NCBI GenBank assembly: GCA_041391725.1
Contig: JAWKNL010000001.1
Span: forward strand, 248,001 to 312,000
Reading direction: 5' to 3'
Length of the DNA stretch: 64,000 bases
DNA from: JAGQVA01 sp041391725
Lineage (GTDB): Bacteria; Bacteroidota; Bacteroidia; J057
The position numbers and the translations under genes were made by a program. Below are positions 53,830-61,278 of this stretch, piece by piece. How positions within the stretch are numbered: position 1 is the first letter of the stretch; every line of letters starts with the position of its first letter. The notes below the pieces were generated by a model that was not told where the DNA came from, ran no database searches, and worked only from the letters and a program-made list of their open reading frames with translations.

Positions 53830-55659
53830 ATGATGAAATCAACAATCTATATCTGCCTGACCTTTCTGTCCGTATTACTGCTGAATATACCGGGCAGGGG
53901 GCAGGCGGTATTTATCGACAAACCGGTAAGAGTGGGAGAACTAACGGTTTTCCCCTCTATCCAGAACCCCAATCAGTATTATTATCTGGTGGATAAGGCG
54001 CGTCTGGCCGTTACCGAAGATGATAAGCCGCAGTTTTCCTTTCTGCGCTATGTACAGAATGCCCCCGGCTCGACCAAAGACATCAGTCAGGAGGGAGAAG
54101 GCGGCGGAATTGTGCATGCGGTCATTACGCTCGGAGTAACTGACGAACAGCTTGATGAGGCAAAAAGGGAAATTCGCAGAGTAAACCCCGATGGCGAAAT
54201 CATCGGCCCGGTGATCTACACATCTGGTAAGTTTGGGCTGGTGTCTTCCTTTGCCGAAGAGGGCAGCGAATTCACCCATCATCTGCTGGGACTGGGTTCG
54301 GCTCCGATTCTCGACGGAAACAAGGCAGCCATTTCGCTGAATCTCACCAAACAGGGGGCAAAAATCCTGTGGGAATCGTTTAAAACCGCGACGCCTGACG
54401 TTACCTTTTCCTTTGAGATGCAGCTCGAAGGCTATCGCTCGCCGATTCAGGCGACGCTGGAAGCCAATTTTGATCAGATTTACAAACACAAAGCTTTTGA
54501 GGCGGGTATCGCTTCAGTTATGCTTCAGGCAGAAGTGAATGCCGCATTTGACGATATGGTCAAAAACGGCGCGATCAAATTTACTGGCGTGGAAGCAGAT
54601 GAAAATATGGAAAAGCTGATCGAGATTGCTTACAAAAAGCTGACCGACATGATGATGGAGCCAGTCAATAATTCGGTCTCGCAGTTTGCAGACCTGGGCC
54701 GCACCCAAAGCACTATGGATCGCGCCAGCAATCTGCTCTCTCAATCGCGGAGAGAAACCGATGCCGCCAACCGACAGATTCGCGAAGACAACCGGAGGAA
54801 TGAAGAGCGTGCCCGAAGAGAAGGCGATACCAACTTGAAACCCAAACCGGAACAATCTGCGCAAACCTTTACCATTGCGGCTTCCTTCAAAATGAAAGAA
54901 GTAAAGACCAGCGGCGTTTTTAAAGTAAGCCTGAATAAAATCATGGCAGACGAACTGGCTATCCGCTTCGACGAGAACATCGGCAACATGAACAAGTACG
55001 CAAAGGACGAAACCATTTTCCGGCAGGTCAACCTCGACGACCCCTTCTTCCGCCAGCGCGAAATATCGGCCTTCCTCGACGGCTACAACGCCGCTGAATT
55101 TGGGCAGTACATCAATTTTGTCACCGTCAAGCTCGTAAAAACGCATGCGAAAGGCGCAACCACAGAGCAGGAAATCAGAATTGACCGAAGCGGATTCAAC
55201 GAAAAAGGGAACCTCTACAAAATGGTTTATGGCTGGAAAGACGACAATGACCGCAGAAAATGGCTGGACTACGAATACGAAATCCTGTGGAGCTTCTTCG
55301 GAGGGCAAGAGGTCGCAGAAGCAAAACGGCATACCTCGTTTTCAGCCATTAACCTAAAACCACCCTTTGAGCCACGTACTATTACCCTCGATGGCGATCC
55401 CGAATACCTGAAAGAAAAAGGGGTGCGATCCGTAACAGTCTCTGTTTACTATAATGTCGGAGGCCAGGATAACGTCAAAAAAACCACACTCAGCACTGAG
55501 CGTGGCCAGATTTCAGAAAAAATCAGCCTGCTCCTTCCTGAAAACCGCTACGACTATGATTACGAAATTCAATGGAGACTCAGAGGCAATCAGGTCGTCA
55601 ATTCCGGGCGACAGTCTTCCTCCGAATCCATTCTGTTTATCGACGAATTACCGGAATAA
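53830..55659 (+). CDS. Secreted array protein 6 (type A with charged linker)
   Basis: The 609-residue protein has a signal peptide (STIYICLTFLSVLLLNIPGRG). Type A blocks: FIDKPVRVGELTVFPSIQNP, YYYLVDKARLAVTEDDKP, GGGIVHAVITLGVTDEQL, IIGPVIYTSGKFGLVSSF, GSAPILDGNKAAISLNLTKQ and FKTATPDVTFSFEMQLEGY. At about 300-345 a highly charged Arg/Glu/Asn-rich linker (RETDAANRQIREDNRRNEE) separates it from the second half: DDPFFRQREISAFLDGYNAA, INFVTVKLVKTH, EYEILWSFFGG, VRSVTVSVYYNVGG and a final LFIDELPE. Start ATGs at 53830 and 53833 are adjacent. Confidence 0.82.
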   Translation: MMKSTIYICLTFLSVLLLNIPGRGQAVFIDKPVRVGELTVFPSIQNPNQYYYLVDKARLAVTEDDKPQFSFLRYVQNAPGSTKDISQEGEGGGIVHAVITLGVTDEQLDEAKREIRRVNPDGEIIGPVIYTSGKFGLVSSFAEEGSEFTHHLLGLGSAPILDGNKAAISLNLTKQGAKILWESFKTATPDVTFSFEMQLEGYRSPIQATLEANFDQIYKHKAFEAGIASVMLQAEVNAAFDDMVKNGAIKFTGVEADENMEKLIEIAYKKLTDMMMEPVNNSVSQFADLGRTQSTMDRASNLLSQSRRETDAANRQIREDNRRNEERARREGDTNLKPKPEQSAQTFTIAASFKMKEVKTSGVFKVSLNKIMADELAIRFDENIGNMNKYAKDETIFRQVNLDDPFFRQREISAFLDGYNAAEFGQYINFVTVKLVKTHAKGATTEQEIRIDRSGFNEKGNLYKMVYGWKDDNDRRKWLDYEYEILWSFFGGQEVAEAKRHTSFSAINLKPPFEPRTITLDGDPEYLKEKGVRSVTVSVYYNVGGQDNVKKTTLSTERGQISEKISLLLPENRYDYDYEIQWRLRGNQVVNSGRQSSSESILFIDELPE

Positions 55660-55711
55660 ATTCAGAATAACTTACCCGTATATTTTTCCATACCACAACA
55701 AACTTAAACTT

Positions 55712-57646
55712 ATGATACGACCGATTCTGATACTCATGGTTCTGATGCAGACGACTATCGGCTTGTTTGCACAACAAATCCTGCTGGACAAACCTGTTCG
55801 CGCCGGGGAACTCACCGTTTTCCCCACGATCAGCAGCCCCAACGAATATTATTACCTCGCCGACAAGGTGCAGGTTGCCAAACATGCCAACGGCGCGCCC
55901 ATGTTTTCATTTATCAAATATGTGCGCAACACCGATGCTGTAGCTGGTGCGACCAGTACGATTACCGAAAGCGACAATGGCGGCGGGATCGTTCATGCCG
56001 TAGTACAGCTTTCGGTTTCTCCCGAGCAGCTTGCCGATGCCCAGCGCGCCCTTCGCCGCATCAACGGTGCGGGAAAAATCGTAGGCCCGGTCGTCTATAA
56101 AAGCGGTACCCTCGCGCTGATTTCTTCGGTAGCCAGCCCGCAGGGCGGTATGTCCAAACAGGTCATCGGACTGGGAACGGCGCCGATTCTCGACGGGCAA
56201 AAAGCGGCCATTTCCATCCAGCTTACCAAAGAAGGATCAGACATTCTCTGGGCTACTTTTCAGACTCCCACCCCCGATATGAGCGTCTCTTTTGAAATGG
56301 AAGTCGAAGGTTACCTTTCTCCCAAAAGAGTCATTATCGAGGCGGATTTTTCGCGTATTTATACGAACAAAACCTTTGAAGCGGCTGCCGTTACACCCGT
56401 ACTTGCGGCAGAAATACAAATGGCTTTTGACGAACTTCACGACCAGGGCGCCATCAAAGTTACCCAGATCGGAGAAGATGAAGGGCTAAACAAACTGATG
56501 GAAACCGCTTACAACAAACTCACTACCCTGATGTTTGAAAAAATCGGCGGTACCGGCGTTCCGGAGCTCAACCAGCTTATTCCAGGTGGGCAGCGCTCCA
56601 TGCTTGACCGTGCCACAGATATGCTCAATACGGCACGCCGCGAGGCACGCGAGGAAAACCGACAGTTACGCCAGGAAGCACGGCTTGCGGCTGAAAGGGA
56701 AGCCCGCGCCCGCAGTGAAGTAACTGCACGTCGCACCGAGCACCTGAGAGAGACAGGAGGATCGACCGAGCCCATTCCCGCTGACCAGCGGAGAGGCTCC
56801 CGTGAAGAACGCGAAGGCGTCACCCCCGCCAATCAGCCGATTGAGCAGGTACCCGTGCCAAGTCTGGCAATTGCGGTTTCCTACCGGATGAAATCCATCA
56901 AGCAGACAGGAACCTATAAAATTGACCTCAACAAATACACTTCCGATACCCGCACCATGCGGTTTGACGAAAACCTCGGAGAGGTAAAAAGCTGTAAGGA
57001 GTGTTTCCTCCGCGTCAACCTCGACGACCCGCTGTACAAACAGCGCAATATTTACGCAAGACTCGACGGCCTGAATGCGCAGGATTTTGGAACTTATATC
57101 AATTTTGTAACCGTCCTTATTATGAAAAAACACCAGGATGGTTCACAGACCGTTCAGGAATTGCAGATTGACAAAACCAAATTCAACGCTACGGGCAATG
57201 ACTTTGTGGCCACTTACGGCTGGAAAGGTGATGACGACCGCAATGCCTGGCTGAGTTATCAATACAAAGCAAAATGGAGCTTTTTTGGAGGATACGAGGT
57301 AGAGACCGACTGGCAGAATGAAACCTTTGGCAGTATATCGCTGGTTCCTCCTTTGGTCAAAAAGCCTATTTACATCGAAGCTGATCCGGATTATATGACT
57401 GACAAAAAGGTGCGGTCGGTAGAACTGAAGCTATTTTACAAACTGGGCAATAAGGAGGAAACCAAATCCCTCAACCTCCAGATGGCCAAAAATGAGCTAT
57501 CACGGACGATAGAGCTGATTCTGCCCAAAGGAAAAGACGACTACGAGTTTCAGACTACCTGGTTTGTCAGAGGCCAGCAACCCATTGCTTCGCCCCGCAT
57601 TCCCTCCACTTATGGAATGGTTTACCTCGATGAACTCCCCCGATAA
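55712..57646 (+). CDS. Secreted array protein 7 (type A with long charged linker)
   Basis: The ATG at 55712 opens a signal peptide (IRPILILMVLMQTTIGLFAQ) and 644 residues; the longer ORF from 55454 overlaps array protein 6 and is rejected. It is the close paralogue of array protein 6: LLDKPVRAGELTVFPTISSP, YYYLADKVQVAKHANGAP, GGGIVHAVVQLSVSPEQL, GTAPILDGQKAAISIQLTKE and TPTPDMSVSFEMEVEGY. The charged linker at about 305-370 is longer (REAREENRQLRQEARLAAER). The second half has DDPLYKQRNIYARLDGLNAQ, INFVTVLIMKKHQDG, KAKWSFFGGYEVE, and ends VYLDELPR. A single Cys pair CKEC occurs before the second block. Confidence 0.82.
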   Translation: MIRPILILMVLMQTTIGLFAQQILLDKPVRAGELTVFPTISSPNEYYYLADKVQVAKHANGAPMFSFIKYVRNTDAVAGATSTITESDNGGGIVHAVVQLSVSPEQLADAQRALRRINGAGKIVGPVVYKSGTLALISSVASPQGGMSKQVIGLGTAPILDGQKAAISIQLTKEGSDILWATFQTPTPDMSVSFEMEVEGYLSPKRVIIEADFSRIYTNKTFEAAAVTPVLAAEIQMAFDELHDQGAIKVTQIGEDEGLNKLMETAYNKLTTLMFEKIGGTGVPELNQLIPGGQRSMLDRATDMLNTARREAREENRQLRQEARLAAEREARARSEVTARRTEHLRETGGSTEPIPADQRRGSREEREGVTPANQPIEQVPVPSLAIAVSYRMKSIKQTGTYKIDLNKYTSDTRTMRFDENLGEVKSCKECFLRVNLDDPLYKQRNIYARLDGLNAQDFGTYINFVTVLIMKKHQDGSQTVQELQIDKTKFNATGNDFVATYGWKGDDDRNAWLSYQYKAKWSFFGGYEVETDWQNETFGSISLVPPLVKKPIYIEADPDYMTDKKVRSVELKLFYKLGNKEETKSLNLQMAKNELSRTIELILPKGKDDYEFQTTWFVRGQQPIASPRIPSTYGMVYLDELPR

Positions 57647-57652
57647 TCCACC

Positions 57653-57696
57653 ACACACTTTTGCACACACTTTTGCACATACTTTTGCACACACTT
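57653..57696. repeat. 12-bp tandem repeat ACACACTTTTGC
   Basis: Two exact copies, one with a single change, and a final partial copy fill the gap between array protein 7 and the double-protease gene, ending at its start codon. The minus-strand ORF reading CAKVCAKVCAKV is an artefact of this repeat. Confidence 0.9.
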
Positions 57697-57697
57697 A

Positions 57698-59215
57698 ATG
57701 AAGTTATCTATGAAAATTCAGCATATAAATATCCGGCTTTTACCCGCAATCCTTCTGGCTGCCTCATGGATTGCAACAGGCACTCAGGTATGGGCGCAGA
57801 CCTTTCCGGCCTATCCCACTACAAGAGGCAGCGTATCCGAGGAACGGGTGAAACTTCCTTTTTACTCGGAGCCGCAGACAGTGCCGGTCGAGCGCGTAGG
57901 AGATATGATTCTGTATCAGGGTGATATCAGAGTAGAACTTGCATCCGGTCGCGGCGGAGCTACCATTTCCAATATCGATAGTCTCTGGACCAATGGTATT
58001 ATCCCCTACCAGATCAAATCAGGCCACCCTTACCGGGATACCATTCTCAAAGGAATCCGGATTCTCAACAACCGCACGCCGCTACGGATTGTACCCTACA
58101 ACAGCGCCATCCATACCAGCTATGTCTATATCCAAAACGACGGGACGGGTTGCTGGTCATGGATCGGAAACCGGATCGATTCGGTTCGTCAGACCATCAA
58201 TCTTGACACCAATTGCGGGATTGAAGGTGTACAACACGAGCTTTTGCATGCCGCAGGGTTTTATCACGAACATTGCCGCTCAGACAGGGACTCTTTTATC
58301 AATGTCGATCTGAGCAAAATGGTAGCCTCCTGGCGTTCTCAGTTTACCAAAGCCCCTGTTTCAGCCTCTATCAACTGGACCCGCTACGACACGTTGTCCA
58401 TTATGCATTATGAAGGCGACCACAGCGGAATTGAAAGTACACCGGGCACGCCCTACATGACTATCAAAAGAAACGGTGTGGACACAGGCCGCCCTACACG
58501 CCGCAACCGGGTATTGAGCCCCGGTGATATTGCCGCAATATACGCGCTGTATGGCGCCTACGAGCCAATTTTGAGAGCGTTCAACTGGTCGGCATCTCCG
58601 GGCGCTTCTTCAGGTGGGGGAGGCGCTTCGGGTGGAGGAAGTTCGCCTGCCGGTGCTCCCCGAAGACTTGCTGTTGATGTACGTTATGATGTAGATCTTG
58701 TGCCGCAGCGCACCTCTGTTTCCTGCTGGGCTGCGGGTGCTGCCATGCTGGTTGGCTGGGCAGATTCTGTTTCAATTGACCCGGAAGCCATTGCACGGGG
58801 AACAGGATACTGGCGGAGATATTACAACCAAAGCGGCCTGCCACCGAGCGATACGACCATGTTCAGAAGATGGGGACTTATTCCCGAATACCCGATGTGT
58901 TATACGGTACAGGGATTTGCCAGCCTTCTTTCGCACTACGGTCCGCTTTGGGTTGCCGCTGCTGTTGACCTTACCGGCCCCGGGTCAGCCAACGCGCATA
59001 TCCGTGTAGTGACCGGTATGCGGGGAGACGGAACGCCTGATGGAACCCGGGTGTATATCAACGACCCCTGGGACAGAGGTATGACCTCTTTCAGGGAGCC
59101 GAATAACGGTTCGCAATACGATATGACCTTTACAGAATTTATGCGAGAAATGGAAAACCTGGGCGCCCGGGAACTTAGAGAAGCTTCTCCCTGGTATGTG
59201 GCCCACAATCCCTGA
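57698..59215 (+). CDS. Secreted double protease: astacin-like metalloprotease fused to papain-like (AvrRpt2/C39-type) protease
   Basis: The 505-residue protein has a signal peptide (LLPAILLAASWIATGTQVWAQ). Residues about 90-290 are an M12A astacin domain: HELLHAAGFYHEH (180-192, zinc ligands) and the Met-turn SIMHYEG (234-240). Both are intact. A Gly/Ser linker (SSGGGGASGGGSSPAG) at about 304-319 leads to a second domain with TSVSCWAAGAAMLVGW (Cys343), AHIRVVTGM (His434) and VYINDPWDRG (Asp456). This matches the Cys-His-Asp order of papain-like AvrRpt2/C39 families. The short propeptide-like region LPFYSEPQTVPVERVG may regulate activity. It lies within the secreted-paralogue array, 51 bp after protein 7. 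The fusion is uncommon. Confidence 0.82.
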   Translation: MKLSMKIQHINIRLLPAILLAASWIATGTQVWAQTFPAYPTTRGSVSEERVKLPFYSEPQTVPVERVGDMILYQGDIRVELASGRGGATISNIDSLWTNGIIPYQIKSGHPYRDTILKGIRILNNRTPLRIVPYNSAIHTSYVYIQNDGTGCWSWIGNRIDSVRQTINLDTNCGIEGVQHELLHAAGFYHEHCRSDRDSFINVDLSKMVASWRSQFTKAPVSASINWTRYDTLSIMHYEGDHSGIESTPGTPYMTIKRNGVDTGRPTRRNRVLSPGDIAAIYALYGAYEPILRAFNWSASPGASSGGGGASGGGSSPAGAPRRLAVDVRYDVDLVPQRTSVSCWAAGAAMLVGWADSVSIDPEAIARGTGYWRRYYNQSGLPPSDTTMFRRWGLIPEYPMCYTVQGFASLLSHYGPLWVAAAVDLTGPGSANAHIRVVTGMRGDGTPDGTRVYINDPWDRGMTSFREPNNGSQYDMTFTEFMREMENLGARELREASPWYVAHNP

Positions 59216-59221
59216 TAAAAC

Positions 59222-59794
59222 ATGAAAATCAGAATCTTAAGTTTATGCTTTCTGGTCTTAACGGAAATGGTCGGTATCACGGCCATTTCCGCTCAGACAG
59301 AACTCAAGCCTGTCGAAGACCAGAATATCCTGACAACCCTGCTGGGTGAAAGTAAGATCGCCAAAGTAACCCTGCTCGCCCAGGGCGAGCGCAATCTGAC
59401 GGTGAGCGTTTCGTATAAAAACCTGCCGGCAGGAAAAAAATATTCGGTCAAAGGTGTGATCCTCAACCGGGTGAAAAGACCCGTCCCGGATATTGCAGAG
59501 GCAAAAGAAAGTCTGAACGGAACCTCGGGTTCGGCTGATCTTACCTTCAACTTTTCGCCCACCAAAAACTACACCCTGACCAATATCGAGTCCAACTATA
59601 TTATGATTTCCCTGATCCCGGAAGATAAAAGCGGAGCGGGAAACGCGCTGAATGAGATTCTGGGAAATGCCACGGTAACAGGTGAGGACTATATGTATTA
59701 CCTCGTCAAACAATGGCGGGTGGGAGGCAGTGCTTCGATGACTGTCAATGTAAAACTGACTCCTTACAAAAAAGCCGCCCTTATTCAACCCTAA
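59222..59794 (+). CDS. Small exported protein in the array, unknown function
   Basis: The 190-residue protein has a signal peptide (RILSLCFLVLTEMVGITAISAQ). The mature part is one beta-sandwich-like domain: AKVTLLAQGERNLTVSVSY, AGKKYSVKGVILN, SADLTFNFSPTKNYTLTNIE and YYLVKQWRVGGSASMTVNVK. There are no Cys or catalytic motifs. It begins 6 bp after the double protease and is followed by the type C protein 11 bp later, so it is firmly in the operon. Confidence 0.75.
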   Translation: MKIRILSLCFLVLTEMVGITAISAQTELKPVEDQNILTTLLGESKIAKVTLLAQGERNLTVSVSYKNLPAGKKYSVKGVILNRVKRPVPDIAEAKESLNGTSGSADLTFNFSPTKNYTLTNIESNYIMISLIPEDKSGAGNALNEILGNATVTGEDYMYYLVKQWRVGGSASMTVNVKLTPYKKAALIQP

Positions 59795-59805
59795 ACCTAC
59801 GAACG

Positions 59806-61242
59806 ATGAAAAGGATTATCCTTTGGAATATAGTCTGGCTAGGCCTCTTCTGCTACCTCAAACCGCTTCAAGCCCAGGTAAGGCCCAATATTATCAGGTT
59901 TTCCACGCCTGATACGGCTTCGGTTGTAAAGCCGAAAGAAGAGGACGAAGATAAGGAGCGCCAGGGACCGGCCAACCTTCCCTTCGAAATTCTTAATCAG
60001 ATTGGTTCCGACCATGAATTTGAGTCCAGCAACGGAATCCTCAATATATTCCGGAAAGTATATCGGGACGCAAACCCCCTGTCCGGCTATTATTATTATT
60101 TGCCTGCCGAATACAACCTCAACTGGAAGCGTGACCGCAGTGAATATGCTTTTTACGTCACCTTTAAGGCCGCTACAGCCTCCGGGAGAGGCGAAGCCGT
60201 AGTCACAGCCGAGCTGAAACCCAACATCACCCGCAAGGATATAGACATCGCCCGCGAACTCCTGATGCAGGATATCAAAAACGATCCGGTGGCAAAACTC
60301 CACCCAGTGAGCAACCTTGTGTCTATGCCCCTTGCCTCTCCGCCCAAAATCAGTTTTGCCCAGATTCAGAACTACGGGGTGAATCCTGCCGATATCATTG
60401 TCAGGACACCAACCGACTTCCTCGATCCGATTGTAATCAGTTGGAAAATGGAAAGAGTAGATGATCTGCTCCTTGCCCTTTTCAATAATGTAGGCCTCAA
60501 TGGTAACCTCACCCTGGAACCCGATGGAGAAGGAATGCCGGCTATAGAAATCCCCATTAACCTGAAAATCGACGACCCCAAAACTTTCGGCAAATTTGAA
60601 CTGGAAGGCAGCTCATGGCGCACCACCGGATGGCAAAATACCACAGATTACCCTGTGATGATGAAAAACATCCACGTGCTCCGCCTCAAAAACGTCGGTG
60701 GAACCCTTCAGTCCAATATCTATACCTGGAGAATGGGGAATGCGGAAGTGCCCGAAAAAGCCACTGCCAAATTTGACGCCAGCCAGTTTCCCGCCTGGCT
60801 TGACAACGACCCGACCATAAAAAATATGTGGATTGAATACGGGGTACAGCCCTGCCAGTCATGCAACCAGGCAGTGAGAGACAAAATCCTCGGTGGCGTC
60901 AGCAGCAACCAGATCAATGCGATTGAAATTACGACACTTAGCCCGCTCAGTTTTTCGGGCGCAAAGATGATGAAAATCCGCATCCGGTCGCATCAGGCCG
61001 ATCCCAATGGCATCTCAAAAGTGGATTTGCCTACCGTCACCATATCGCAGGACTTCGCAAATGCCGGCGGCGGGCAACTGTTTATCGACCAGGGAGAAAA
61101 ACCCGATTACGAATACCTGATTACACTTTATATGGCGGATGGAACTAAATATGAATCCGACAACTGGCAAAAAACCAGCGATCTGGAAATTGTCATCGGA
61201 GAGAAACAAATCCGCGATCAGATAAGCCATTTCAGAAATTAA
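59806..61242 (+). CDS. Secreted array protein 8 (type C)
   Basis: The ATG at 59806 gives a signal peptide (ILWNIVWLGLFCYLKPLQAQ) and 478 residues; the ORF from 59713 overlaps the upstream gene. An acidic Glu/Asp/Lys stretch follows the signal. The core reads LNIFRKVYRDANPLSGYYYY, LPAEYNLNWKRDRSEYAFYV, GRGEAVVTAELKPNITRKDI, TPTDFLDPIVISWKMERVDD and DPKTFGKFELEG. Near residue 348 a CxxC (PCQSCNQAVRDKILGG) precedes INAIEITTLSPLSFSGAKMM and a C-terminal LEIVIGEKQIRDQI. The first block recalls the YYYLP/GGxxHAxxxL pattern of types A and B, so it is probably a distant relative. Function unknown. Confidence 0.78.
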   Translation: MKRIILWNIVWLGLFCYLKPLQAQVRPNIIRFSTPDTASVVKPKEEDEDKERQGPANLPFEILNQIGSDHEFESSNGILNIFRKVYRDANPLSGYYYYLPAEYNLNWKRDRSEYAFYVTFKAATASGRGEAVVTAELKPNITRKDIDIARELLMQDIKNDPVAKLHPVSNLVSMPLASPPKISFAQIQNYGVNPADIIVRTPTDFLDPIVISWKMERVDDLLLALFNNVGLNGNLTLEPDGEGMPAIEIPINLKIDDPKTFGKFELEGSSWRTTGWQNTTDYPVMMKNIHVLRLKNVGGTLQSNIYTWRMGNAEVPEKATAKFDASQFPAWLDNDPTIKNMWIEYGVQPCQSCNQAVRDKILGGVSSNQINAIEITTLSPLSFSGAKMMKIRIRSHQADPNGISKVDLPTVTISQDFANAGGGQLFIDQGEKPDYEYLITLYMADGTKYESDNWQKTSDLEIVIGEKQIRDQISHFRN

Positions 61243-61278
61243 CCCCTATCGGCGGAAAACTCCGCCAGAAAAACAGTT

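Noticed and set aside
57500..57694. Minus-strand ORF starting with repeated CAKV
   Set aside because: The start is a translation of the 12-bp tandem repeat, and the rest is antisense to array protein 7.
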